Positions 9,670-18,246 of a stretch of DNA of 64,000 nucleotides are shown here, piece by piece. The stretch's first letter is position 1; the number at the start of each line of letters is the position of its first letter. The stretch covers positions 62,001 through 126,000 of the forward strand of contig JAHHTT010000001.1 of NCBI GenBank assembly GCA_020024465.1, written 5' to 3'. Below the pieces are notes generated by a model. It saw only the letters and a program-made list of their open reading frames with translations. It had not been told where the DNA came from and did not search any database. Source of the stretch: Odoribacter sp. (GTDB lineage Bacteria > Bacteroidota > Bacteroidia > Bacteroidales > Marinifilaceae). Position numbers and translations under genes: made by a program.

Positions 9670-9695
9670 TAGCATTACATCTAATAAAAAATAAC

Positions 9696-9724
9696 AGGAG
9701 CGATTCATTATCTGAATCGCTCCT
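9696..9724 (+). terminator. rho-independent terminator after the BFD-like gene
   Basis: A perfect 12-bp stem (AGGAGCGATTCA with its complement) and 5-base loop lie 26 bases after the stop, followed by a T-rich stretch. Confidence 0.8.
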
Positions 9725-9766
9725 ATTCATTTATTTCTTTTATATGCAACATACCTCATAGTAATT

Positions 9767-12268
9767 ATGAAAAAAACATTCCTTATCTTTAGCATTCTGC
9801 TTATATTTTTTTCAGTTCAAGGTAAAACAGATACAACATATTCTCACCCGCTATCATATTGGTTTGATACACCTACAACTTTAGCAGGAAAGGCAATCTG
9901 GTATAATGGACGTCCAGATTTATGGCAAGGAAAAAACAAACCAATATCTGCCGGTGATACACCCCGTAATCCTGATGTCAGTTGGGAATCACAATCACTG
10001 CCTATAGGGAATGGAAACATTGGAGCCAATATACTCGGTTCGATTGAGTCAGAACGCATCACCTTTAATGAAAAATCGCTATGGCGTGGTGGTCCCAATA
10101 CTGCCGGAGGAGCTGACTACTACTGGAATGTGAACAAATCGTCCGCCCATCTTCTCCCCGAAATCCAAAAAGCATTTACCGAAGGAGATATAGAGAAAGC
10201 ATCCATACTTACCCGCCGGAATTTCAACAGCACAGTAGCCTATGAATCATATGGCGAACAGCCATTCCGTTTTGGCAATTTCACTACTATGGGTGAGTTC
10301 TATATCGAAACAGATCTCAATTCTACCGACATTAGCAATTATAAACGCAGCCTTTCTCTTGACTCTGCATTAGCTACTGTACAATTTAATAAAGATGCCA
10401 CTCACTATCAGCGAGACTACTTTATATCTTATCCACACAATGTGCTGGTTATCCGTTTCAAATCCAATCTCCCAGGGAAACAAAATCTTGCGTTCAGCTA
10501 TGCAGCCAATCCTATATCTACCGGAACAATTTCATCAATAGGAAAAAACGGCTTGATATATACCGGATTTCTGGACAATAACCAAATGAAATTTGTTATA
10601 CGTATTCATGCTATCAATAAAGGAGGTTCCCTATCCAACGAAAATGGTAAACTGACAATACAAAACGCAGATGAAGTCGTATTTCTAATCACTGCTGACA
10701 CTGACTATAAAATCAACTTCGACCCAGATTTCAAAAATCCGTTAACATACACAGGAACCAATCCAGAACGAACGACCACCGAATGGATGCAAGAAGCAAT
10801 AAATCTTGGCTATGATCAATTATTTCAAATACATTATAAAGATTATAGCCGTCTCTTCAAACGGGTAAGCCTTCAACTGAATCCTATCATACAAAAAGCC
10901 GTTGATCTCCCTATTGACCAACGACTAAAAAGATATCGAAAGGGAGAAAAAGATTTTCAATTAGAAGAACTATATTACCAATTCGGACGCTATTTACTGA
11001 TATCCTGCTCTCGTTCAGGCAACTTACCCGCAAACTTACAAGGGATATGGCATAATAATGTAGATGGACCCTGGCGAGTGGACTACCACAACAATATCAA
11101 TCTTCAAATGAATTATTGGCCAGCTTGTCAGACAAATTTATATGAATGTATGCAACCTTTGATAGACTTTATACGAATGCTTGTCAAACCTGGTGAAAAA
11201 ACGGCACAAGCCTATTTTAATGCACGAGGATGGACAGCATCCATTTCAAGCAACATATTTGGCTTTACTACTCCTCTCGCCAGTGAAGACATGTCCTGGA
11301 ATTTTAGCCCCATGTCCGGTCCCTGGTTAGCAACACACATCTGGGAATATTATGATTATACTCGTGATAAACACTTTTTGAAAAAAACAGGCTATGACCT
11401 GATTAAAAGCAGTGCTCAATTTGCAACAGATTATCTCTGGCACCGTCCAGACGGAAGCTATACTGCAGCACCTTCAACCTCCCCTGAACACGGACCTATT
11501 GACAAAGGAGCTACTTTTGCACACGCAGTCATCCGCGAAATATTAGAAGACGCCATCTCTGCCAGCAAAGTATTGAGAGTTGATGCCAAAGAGCGCCGCC
11601 AATGGAAAGAAATTCTAAAAAATCTTGTTCCTTACCAAATAGGCCACTATGGTCAACTAATGGAATGGTCTGAAGATATTGACAATCCACAAGACCAACA
11701 TCGCCATGTAAATCATCTCTTCGGTCTACATCCTGGTCATACGATCTCTCCTGTTACAACACCAGTATTGGCAAATGCCTCCAAAATAGTACTTAATCAC
11801 CGCGGCGATGGTGCTACGGGTTGGAGTATGGGTTGGAAACTAAATTTATGGGCACGTCTACATGATGGTAATCGTGCCTATAAACTTTTCTGCAATCTTT
11901 TAAAGAATGGAACCTTAGATAATCTGTGGGATACACATCCTCCCTTCCAAATAGATGGCAACTTTGGCGGTACAGCCGGGGTTACAGAAATGCTCATGCA
12001 AAGTCATATGGGTTTTATCCACTTACTTCCCTCTTTGCCAGATCAATGGAATTCCGGTTTTATCACAGGGCTGTGTGCCAGAGGAAATTTTGAAGTCTGC
12101 ATTCAATGGGAAAATAGAACACTGAAAAAAGCCACGATCCTTTCCAAATCAGGTTGCCATTGCTCCTTGATGTATGCCGATAAGAAGCTGACCTTTAAAA
12201 CTATAAAAGGTAAAAAATACGAAATTTCCATCAAAAACGACAAACTCACCTATCAAGAAATTGACTAA
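9767..12268 (+). CDS. glycoside hydrolase family 95, alpha-L-fucosidase-type
   Basis: An 833 aa exported hydrolase. A signal peptide covers about residues 1-19 (FSILLIFFSVQGK). The GH95 N-terminal beta-sandwich is marked by LPIGNGNIGANILGSIESER and FNEKSLWRGGPN. The (alpha/alpha)6 catalytic barrel includes LPANLQGIWHNN and NINLQMNYWPACQTNL. The C-terminal part has FQIDGNFGGTAGVTEM. Characterised GH95 members remove alpha-1,2-L-fucose, or alpha-galactose, from mucin and plant glycans. The gene stands alone between terminators, with no SusC/D beside it. A periplasmic location is likely because no lipobox is seen. Confidence 0.9.
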   Translation: MKKTFLIFSILLIFFSVQGKTDTTYSHPLSYWFDTPTTLAGKAIWYNGRPDLWQGKNKPISAGDTPRNPDVSWESQSLPIGNGNIGANILGSIESERITFNEKSLWRGGPNTAGGADYYWNVNKSSAHLLPEIQKAFTEGDIEKASILTRRNFNSTVAYESYGEQPFRFGNFTTMGEFYIETDLNSTDISNYKRSLSLDSALATVQFNKDATHYQRDYFISYPHNVLVIRFKSNLPGKQNLAFSYAANPISTGTISSIGKNGLIYTGFLDNNQMKFVIRIHAINKGGSLSNENGKLTIQNADEVVFLITADTDYKINFDPDFKNPLTYTGTNPERTTTEWMQEAINLGYDQLFQIHYKDYSRLFKRVSLQLNPIIQKAVDLPIDQRLKRYRKGEKDFQLEELYYQFGRYLLISCSRSGNLPANLQGIWHNNVDGPWRVDYHNNINLQMNYWPACQTNLYECMQPLIDFIRMLVKPGEKTAQAYFNARGWTASISSNIFGFTTPLASEDMSWNFSPMSGPWLATHIWEYYDYTRDKHFLKKTGYDLIKSSAQFATDYLWHRPDGSYTAAPSTSPEHGPIDKGATFAHAVIREILEDAISASKVLRVDAKERRQWKEILKNLVPYQIGHYGQLMEWSEDIDNPQDQHRHVNHLFGLHPGHTISPVTTPVLANASKIVLNHRGDGATGWSMGWKLNLWARLHDGNRAYKLFCNLLKNGTLDNLWDTHPPFQIDGNFGGTAGVTEMLMQSHMGFIHLLPSLPDQWNSGFITGLCARGNFEVCIQWENRTLKKATILSKSGCHCSLMYADKKLTFKTIKGKKYEISIKNDKLTYQEID

Positions 12269-12274
12269 ATAAAA

Positions 12275-12301
12275 AAGCGATCACTATTTTGGTGGTCGCT
12301 T
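12275..12301 (+). terminator. rho-independent terminator after the GH95 gene
   Basis: A 10-bp stem (AAGCGATCAC with GTGGTCGCTT, one G-U pair) is followed by TAATTTTT, starting 7 bases after the stop codon. Confidence 0.75.
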
Positions 12302-12457
12302 AATTTTTCTAATATCCCTTTCCGTTGTATCCAAACATAGTTACCTTCTTTACAATTTGACATACAAGAACCGTCATTCCATATACAAAGCGTCAGCAAA
12401 ACTTAAATACCCTAATTTTATAGGATTAATTAATCTCAAAGGTACAACTATTAAATA

Positions 12458-14695
12458 CTATCCTTGAAATTTACGACTCGCACACAACATATGCCGCATG
12501 ATATTCAGCAACTCTTGAGATTCTTGCAACAAATTAAGATATACCAATGAAAGTTTTACACTAGATTCTTCCTCTTGTAAACGCTCTATCTGCAACTTAT
12601 TCAGTCCTGCAAGACAGTTTTTGAAATTCTCTGCCTCCACTAATATTGCATCAGTCACATCATAACTACCGGAAGCAATAATATTGCGGGTACGCTGTAA
12701 CAAAGCAACCAATTGATTGCGAATAGGCAAGAACTCTTCCACAGCCTCTTCCGTCATCGGATTAAAATTATTGTCAACATGCTCTTTGCAAGGATCGCAC
12801 ATACGTTTTAAGCAATACATCATCTGTTCACTGCTGTTACAGCCTAAATGAAACCAAGTATTTTTCTCAATAGCTATATTACGGTCAATGCGGCGCATAC
12901 CCAACATCCCCTTGCGACGTTCTTTTTTTAATATATCCTTCTCATCATTAGTCATAGAAACAGCTTTACGCAAACTTTTTAAATCTTCACGAATAAAGCC
13001 TTCTGTCATTTTCATATAAGTATTTTCAGCAAAATCCAATACTTTCACCAAATTATCCTGTACGTGACGACGCAGCAACAACCAAACTTCTGTTTTATCT
13101 CTAGAAGTAATCAGATGGCGGAATACATCATCAGCCTTTTCTTTCTGCATTTTTTTACGATAACTCAGATTACTCTTAATCAATAATACAACTGCCACAC
13201 CAATCATCAACAACATGGCCACCACTCCTCCATAATACATCACCAATGTTACCAAAAAACAGATAATAAAAGCAGCACCAGCAGTGATAAACCAACCGCC
13301 AATCACCGACATTACTCCTGTCACCCGAAATACAGCACTCTCGCGTCCCCAGGCACGATCCGCCAAAGAGGTACCCATAGCCACCATAAAGGCTACATAA
13401 GTCGTTGAAAGCGGCAATTTCAAAGATGTACCCAAAGCGATCAACAAGCCAGCCAACACCAAATTGACAGAAGCTCTCACCAAATCGAAAGCAGCTCCGT
13501 TTTCTATAATCGCCTCATCCTTATTAAAACGAGAATTCAACCATGATTTCACGTTTTCGGGTATAATATGCAACAAACTGTTATTCATATTGGTAAAGAA
13601 TCGCACCAGACTACGTGCAATAGCTGACGAACCAAACATCTCGTCACCTTCATCCTGCCGAGACAAATCCACAGAAGTTCTGATAACATTATGCGCTTTT
13701 TTCGACGTTATCAATGCCACCACCATAATCATTCCAGACAACAGCAGGAATATAAAAGGAGTCTTAGCTGGTCCATTCAATGACCCCATCAGAAAGCCTG
13801 TTGCATCTCCATTACCATTAGCTACAAAGTCCGTATAACTAGCCCAGCCGGCAAGAGGCACTCCGACAAAATTCACAAGGTCGTTACCAGCAAAAGCCAT
13901 AGCCAAAGCAAAAGTTCCCAACAATACAATCATCTTGAAAACATTTACTTTCATCCAATACAACACTTGCATAAACACGGTAAAAAACACCAAACAACAT
14001 CCGACAATCAAGCCGGTATTATCGTGCATCCACGCTTTGTATTCTTCAGTCATAAAAGAGGCGTCTTTCACTCCCTTAATCAACATAAAATAAATAATAG
14101 CTGTCACTGCCACTCCGCCAAACACTCCAATTATCCACTTCAGTCTGGACTTATAACTAAAGGTGAAAATTATACGCGACAAAAACTGCACTAATGCACC
14201 GAATGTAAAGGCAACCGCCACAGAGAGAAATATTGCCAGAATCACAGTTAAAGCCTTCTCTGTATTCAACAACTCAGCAAAAGTAAGTCCTTCTGGTCCC
14301 ATGGTAATCTTCACTAATGCCAGTGCAAAAGTACCTCCCAAGAGTTCAAATACCATCGATACCGTTGTTGAAGTAGGCATTCCCAAAGTATTAAACACAT
14401 CCAGCAACACTACATCCGTTATCATCACCGCTAAAAAAATATACATCAACTCATTAAAATAAAAGGCTTCCGGCCGAAAAATACCATGTCGTGCAATATC
14501 CATCATGCCATTACTCAATGTCGCTCCGAAAAAAATACCAATCGCAGCAATGATTATGATGGTCCGAAATGAAGCAGCCTTGGCTCCAATAGCTGAATTT
14601 AAAAAATTAACGGCATCATTACTGACACCCACAACCAAATCAAAAATTGCCAACAAAAAGAGAAAAATGATAATTCCCAAATAAACTGTTTCCAT
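12458..14695 (-). CDS. PiT-family inorganic phosphate transporter with C-terminal PhoU-like region
   Basis: A 745 aa inner-membrane phosphate:cation symporter. The two PHO4 repeats carry the signatures GVSNDAVNFLNSAIGAKAAS (residues about 23-42) and AFAGNDLVNFVGVPLAGWAS in the middle. Some 12 hydrophobic segments extend to about residue 515. The last 230 residues are soluble, helical and charged, resembling the PhoU/DUF47-like tails of large Bacteroidetes PiT proteins. No separate pit accessory gene (DUF47) is adjacent, consistent with the fusion. Regulation is probably by phosphate starvation; see the repeats upstream at 14747-14775. Confidence 0.9.
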   Translation of the reverse strand: METVYLGIIIFLFLLAIFDLVVGVSNDAVNFLNSAIGAKAASFRTIIIIAAIGIFFGATLSNGMMDIARHGIFRPEAFYFNELMYIFLAVMITDVVLLDVFNTLGMPTSTTVSMVFELLGGTFALALVKITMGPEGLTFAELLNTEKALTVILAIFLSVAVAFTFGALVQFLSRIIFTFSYKSRLKWIIGVFGGVAVTAIIYFMLIKGVKDASFMTEEYKAWMHDNTGLIVGCCLVFFTVFMQVLYWMKVNVFKMIVLLGTFALAMAFAGNDLVNFVGVPLAGWASYTDFVANGNGDATGFLMGSLNGPAKTPFIFLLLSGMIMVVALITSKKAHNVIRTSVDLSRQDEGDEMFGSSAIARSLVRFFTNMNNSLLHIIPENVKSWLNSRFNKDEAIIENGAAFDLVRASVNLVLAGLLIALGTSLKLPLSTTYVAFMVAMGTSLADRAWGRESAVFRVTGVMSVIGGWFITAGAAFIICFLVTLVMYYGGVVAMLLMIGVAVVLLIKSNLSYRKKMQKEKADDVFRHLITSRDKTEVWLLLRRHVQDNLVKVLDFAENTYMKMTEGFIREDLKSLRKAVSMTNDEKDILKKERRKGMLGMRRIDRNIAIEKNTWFHLGCNSSEQMMYCLKRMCDPCKEHVDNNFNPMTEEAVEEFLPIRNQLVALLQRTRNIIASGSYDVTDAILVEAENFKNCLAGLNKLQIERLQEEESSVKLSLVYLNLLQESQELLNIMRHMLCASRKFQG

Positions 14696-14718
14696 TCTTA
14701 CATATCTATTTAATGATA

Positions 14719-14726
14719 CAAAAGTA
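14719..14726 (-). promoter_or_regulatory. -7 box of the phosphate transporter promoter
   Basis: On the minus strand this reads TACTTTTG, matching TAnnTTTG, 24 bases before the ATG. The Pho-box-like repeats end 20 bases upstream of it, overlapping the -33 position, where an activator would sit. Confidence 0.6.
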
Positions 14727-14746
14727 AATCAACAATATTACACTCA

Positions 14747-14775
14747 CGTTACAAAAATGTTACAAAAATGTTGCG
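14747..14775 (-). promoter_or_regulatory. three Pho-box-like direct repeats (7 bp with 4-bp TTTT spacers)
   Basis: In gene orientation the site reads CGCAACA, TTTT, TGTAACA, TTTT, TGTAACG. This is three 7-mers at an 11-bp period with AT-only spacers. The enterobacterial PhoB box has the same geometry (7-bp CTGTCAT repeats with 4-bp AT-rich spacers), and the Bacillus PhoP box also has an 11-bp period. It stands just upstream of the phosphate transporter -7 box. Binding by a PhoB-type regulator is inferred. Confidence 0.6.
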
Positions 14776-15211
14776 TATTAAATCTGTCATAAATACATAT
14801 TAAAAGCCTATATTCCCCTCCTCATCAATCTATTCAAAATCTATAAAAAGCTTATATATAAATATTTTACAATATCAATCAGACATTTAACATCTACACC
14901 CCGATGGCACAGGATAAAAACAGCCAACAGACTACATTCATCAATCCCTCTTATTACACTCATTGCCAAAGTCTTATCAACAAAAAAAACTTTCTCATCA
15001 TAAACGACAGTCTCTTTATATAGATTTTTAACAATATTTTCCATAATTCCAACTAACATTCTATCCCTAAAGAGAGCAATGGTAAATCAAACAATTGTAA
15101 TTTATCGAAACAAATATTTTATATATTCATATTCCCAAGATATCATATCAAAAGTAAAAATGAAGTGGTATTTTTTTATCTTATTTATATAGAAAATTCA
15201 ATAGAGGTTTT

Positions 15212-15219
15212 TATCTTTG
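15212..15219 (+). promoter_or_regulatory. -7 box of the DUF4468-flavin reductase gene
   Basis: TATCTTTG matches TAnnTTTG and is 26 bases before the ATG. No convincing -33 element is seen. Confidence 0.45.
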
Positions 15220-15245
15220 CTATGAACAATTAATCAATCATCAAC

Positions 15246-16439
15246 ATGAATCGGATATTATTACTTCTACTGTTACTTCCTGATCTATTATATGCACAAG
15301 TAGATCCTAAATATATGGAAGGAGCAATACCACTTGAAAACGGGAAGGTGGTATTCAACAAGACATTTGAGGCTACCGGACTAACCCAAAATGCCATATT
15401 CGGAAAAATACTTTACTGGGCAGGACAGCGCTTTGTACCAATAGCGAAAGACGGACTTCAGAGCCGGGTACTTTTCTCTGATCCCAGTACAGGACAAATC
15501 GCTTGTCTCGGCCAAGAATATCTGGTATTCACGAACAAAGCCTTAGCCCTTGACCGCGCAATCATCTCTTATCAACTAACAATAACCTGTAAACCAGGAT
15601 CGTATGATATGAAGATTTCTGCCATCCGCTATTTATATAATATCGGAGATAAGAAAGAAAGCATTCCGGCAGAAGAACAAATTACAGATAAGTATACGCT
15701 TACCAAAAAAAAAGACAAACTTATCAAAGCTACCGGCAAATTTCGCATACATACAATAGATTTGGTAAATCAACTATATGCCGATGCTGAAAAAGCAGTA
15801 AGTGCTGCTATTATAACAAAAACAGCAACAGCTTCTGATACAAAAGTTGTAGAAAAACAAGCAGCACCTCAAACAACACCACGTCAAGCTACAACAACTA
15901 CACTCACAACAAGTACAGGAGAATTCAATAATTCTTTGAACGGTTACCGACCAATTACTCCCGATAAAATTCCGGGTAATATCTATAAAATGCTTTCTGA
16001 AAACTGGATGCTGATTACAGCTGGAAATGACACTGATTTCAATATGATGACAGCCAGTTGGGGAGGTTTGGGAAACTTTTTAGACAAACCGGTAGCATTC
16101 TGTTTTATTAATCCGACACGCCACACCATCAAATATATGAAAGATAATGACACCTATACATTAAGTTTCTACACCGAAACCTATCGCGATGCCTTGAACT
16201 ATTGTGGAAGTCACAGTGGTAAAGATACAGACAAAGTAGCCGGTTCCGGTCTGACACCCATTACAACAGCAAACGGCAGCAAAGCATTCTCAGAAGCCTG
16301 GATGATTATCGAATGTAAAAAGCTGGTAACACAGCAACTTGCTACTGAAACCGTTTACAATTCGGGAGCTAAAAATAAATGGGACAAAGAGTATCCCCAA
16401 ATGTTTATCGGTGAGATTATCAATGTATGGGTGAAATAA
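15246..16439 (+). CDS. exported fusion of DUF4468 and a flavin-reductase-like domain
   Basis: 397 aa in two parts. Residues 1-17 are a signal peptide (LLLLLLLPDLLYAQ). Residues about 28-175 resemble DUF4468, a TATA-box-protein-like fold found in secreted Bacteroidetes proteins. Residues about 190-226 are a linker rich in T, A and Q. Residues about 226-397 resemble the split-barrel flavin reductase / FMN-binding family: NWMLITAGNDTDFNMMTASWGG, PVAFCFINPTRHTIKYM, and FSEAWMIIECKK. Flavin reductases are normally cytosolic, so an exported copy is unusual. It may bind flavin in the periplasm, but no electron donor is evident. Transcription stops at the hairpin at 16445-16479. Confidence 0.75.
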   Translation: MNRILLLLLLLPDLLYAQVDPKYMEGAIPLENGKVVFNKTFEATGLTQNAIFGKILYWAGQRFVPIAKDGLQSRVLFSDPSTGQIACLGQEYLVFTNKALALDRAIISYQLTITCKPGSYDMKISAIRYLYNIGDKKESIPAEEQITDKYTLTKKKDKLIKATGKFRIHTIDLVNQLYADAEKAVSAAIITKTATASDTKVVEKQAAPQTTPRQATTTTLTTSTGEFNNSLNGYRPITPDKIPGNIYKMLSENWMLITAGNDTDFNMMTASWGGLGNFLDKPVAFCFINPTRHTIKYMKDNDTYTLSFYTETYRDALNYCGSHSGKDTDKVAGSGLTPITTANGSKAFSEAWMIIECKKLVTQQLATETVYNSGAKNKWDKEYPQMFIGEIINVWVK

Positions 16440-16444
16440 CATCA

Positions 16445-16479
16445 AAAAGGGTTGGCCAACAAACAAAACCAACCCTTTT
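16445..16479. terminator. bidirectional terminator
   Basis: AAAAGGGTTGG and its perfect complement form an 11-bp stem around a 13-base loop. A-tracts and T-tracts on both sides suit termination of the DUF4468 gene and of convergent rsmG. Confidence 0.75.
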
Positions 16480-16490
16480 CTGATTATAAA

Positions 16491-17120
16491 TCATAGCACA
16501 AAATGTATTATTTTCTTAGTCTCGAAAAAATCTTCCTGAAAGAAGTCCGGAATATTATAAACAGTTGTACGCCCAGCAAAAGGTTTGAGTTCTTCTTCAA
16601 AATCACCTCCTTTTAAATAAAGCACCCCATTAGGTAAAGAATTGTATGACGTTTTTAAAGTTTTATCTTTCACCCAACTAACAAATGCAGGAAAAGCAGT
16701 CACAGCACGGCTAACTATAAAATCCTGCTTTTCCTTTACTGCTTCTACCCGTGTCTGTCGAGCAGTTACATTCTGCAAGTCCAAAGCATTCTTAACACCT
16801 TCTACTACTTTTATCTTCTTACCTATGGAATCCACCAAAAGGAAATGACATTCAGGAAACATAATCGCCAATGGAATTCCAGGAAATCCGCCTCCCGTAC
16901 CCACATCCATAATATGTGTATCAGGCACAAATCGAATCACTTTGGCAATTGCCAAAGAATGCAACACATGATGTACTCCAAAAGAATCCATATCTTTCCT
17001 AGAAATCACATTAATTTTTTTATTCCATTCACGATACAATTCTTCCAATTGTGCAAATTTATCTAACTGCTCTGTGGTCAAATCAGGAAAATAAAATTGT
17101 ATAAGCTGTACAAAATCCAT
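16491..17120 (-). CDS. rsmG: 16S rRNA (guanine527-N7)-methyltransferase RsmG
   Basis: A 209 aa SAM-dependent methyltransferase that modifies G527 of 16S rRNA; loss usually gives low-level streptomycin resistance. Motif I is MDVGTGGGFPGIPLAI, and the N-terminus has LYREWNKKINVISRKD as in GidB. FIVSRAVTAFPAFVSWV is the post-motif region. It is 18 bases downstream of the YbhN-like gene on the same strand, so the two may share a transcript. Confidence 0.95.
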   Translation of the reverse strand: MDFVQLIQFYFPDLTTEQLDKFAQLEELYREWNKKINVISRKDMDSFGVHHVLHSLAIAKVIRFVPDTHIMDVGTGGGFPGIPLAIMFPECHFLLVDSIGKKIKVVEGVKNALDLQNVTARQTRVEAVKEKQDFIVSRAVTAFPAFVSWVKDKTLKTSYNSLPNGVLYLKGGDFEEELKPFAGRTTVYNIPDFFQEDFFETKKIIHFVL

Positions 17121-17138
17121 TCTTGCAAATTATTTATC

Positions 17139-18140
17139 TTAGTTTGTAAAATCTTTATTATACAACGGCAGTGCTATTACACAAACTACTCCGACAATAA
17201 AATAAAGAAGAGTCATTGAACTATGTGTGAGTAATGCAAAAATTTTTGCCATCTCTTGCATTTCCGGAGTATGCGGTATATAAATTAACAAAGAAGCTAT
17301 CACCATAAAATGCCATGCACCAACCCCACCTTGAACAGGTGCGATCATACCATAACTTCCTAATACAAAACAAGTAAGCGCCACCAACATTCCCAAATGA
17401 GAAGAAAATTCAAAACAAAAAAAGCAAACATAAAACATCAAAAAATACATCAACCAAATGAACAATGAATAAAAAATAAAAACTCCCTTATTACGAACAT
17501 CTTTCACTGCAAGCAATCCATCTTTTAAACCAGTAAGAAATGAGCAAATACGCCCCTGCAAACGCTGTTTCAAAAAAAACGTCCAAAACAAGAATGCCAA
17601 AACACATATCAAACCAATAACCAATAAAATCCAGGAAGAGTGGAATAAATGCTCTGTATTAGTCTTTATCTCAGGATTATTTTTCAAAAAAACGACCACT
17701 TGCTTAAATTGTGTCATTACAACCACCAACGTCAACACAAACAGAATCAATATATCGATCACACGTTCGGTCACTACAGAACCCAATAAATTTGAAAACG
17801 GAACCTTCTCATACTTACTGACAACAGCACAACGAGTAAATTCACCCATACGGGGAATTGCCAAATTTGCAAAATAGCCTATCATAATTCCCATAAAACT
17901 ATTCCAAAAACGAATCTTATAGCCCATCGAAGCAGCCAACAACTGCCAACGTAAAGCACGGCTCACATGACTTGCTATTCCCAAGACACATGCAATCACA
18001 ACCCAAGTATAGTTAACATCTTCTTTCAACACTGTCATCAATTCATCCCAATCCTGATCACGATAAACAAGCCAGAAAAGAAAAACAGAAACAGCCAGAA
18101 AAAGGCAAAATTTAATTAGATTTTTCAAAAAAGAATCCAT
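17139..18140 (-). CDS. YbhN/AglD-type lysylphosphatidylglycerol synthase transmembrane-like protein
   Basis: A 333 aa integral membrane protein with about eight hydrophobic segments of the LPG synthetase transmembrane family (UPF0104). Family signatures are ISHVSRALRWQLL, IPRMGEFTRCAVVSKYEKV with TERVIDIL after it, and APVQGGVGAWHFMVIASLL. It lacks the C-terminal synthase domain of MprF, so it is more likely a lipid flippase or transporter component than an aminoacyl transferase. Its substrate is unknown. It is divergent from rsmA. Confidence 0.8.
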   Translation of the reverse strand: MDSFLKNLIKFCLFLAVSVFLFWLVYRDQDWDELMTVLKEDVNYTWVVIACVLGIASHVSRALRWQLLAASMGYKIRFWNSFMGIMIGYFANLAIPRMGEFTRCAVVSKYEKVPFSNLLGSVVTERVIDILILFVLTLVVVMTQFKQVVVFLKNNPEIKTNTEHLFHSSWILLVIGLICVLAFLFWTFFLKQRLQGRICSFLTGLKDGLLAVKDVRNKGVFIFYSLFIWLMYFLMFYVCFFCFEFSSHLGMLVALTCFVLGSYGMIAPVQGGVGAWHFMVIASLLIYIPHTPEMQEMAKIFALLTHSSMTLLYFIVGVVCVIALPLYNKDFTN

Positions 18141-18170
18141 AAATAATATAATGAAAATAAGTGCTTAATA

Positions 18171-18193
18171 GTACATTTGAGGTGCAAATGTAC
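18171..18193. promoter_or_regulatory. symmetric pair of -7-like boxes between the YbhN-like gene and rsmA
   Basis: GTACATTTG and its exact complement face each other across five bases. Each arm contains TACATTTG, a fit to TAnnTTTG, on opposite strands. The site could hold overlapping promoters firing across each other, or bind a dimeric regulator. Confidence 0.4.
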
Positions 18194-18234
18194 AAAATAA
18201 TGCTCATTCTCACGCTGTTTTCAATGATTTTATA

Positions 18235-18242
18235 TACTTTTG
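18235..18242 (+). promoter_or_regulatory. -7 box of rsmA, implying a nearly leaderless mRNA
   Basis: TACTTTTG lies only four bases before the rsmA ATG at 18247. If used, transcription would start at or inside the first codons. The arm at 18172-18179 may instead be the working box. Confidence 0.35.
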
Positions 18243-18246
18243 TATC

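Larger units (their letters stand above)
14696..15245. other. 550-base intergenic region between the Pi transporter and the DUF4468 gene
   Basis: Contains the divergent control regions of the two flanking genes and a very AT-rich middle. A 72-codon minus-strand reading frame (14841-15059, ENIVKNLYKETVVYDEKVFF) has no family resemblance and no clear promoter; I do not call it a gene. No hairpins or RNA genes were recognised. Confidence 0.4.

Noticed and set aside
12265..12402. Minus-strand protein-like stretch (CIWNDGSCMSNCKEGNYVW) after the GH95 gene
   Set aside because: 46 codons, no start codon near, overlaps the GH95 terminator and its last two bases; likely chance.
14841..15059. 72-codon minus-strand frame in the large intergenic gap
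   Set aside because: No recognisable family, no promoter or clear ribosome site, AT-rich codons; probably not a gene.
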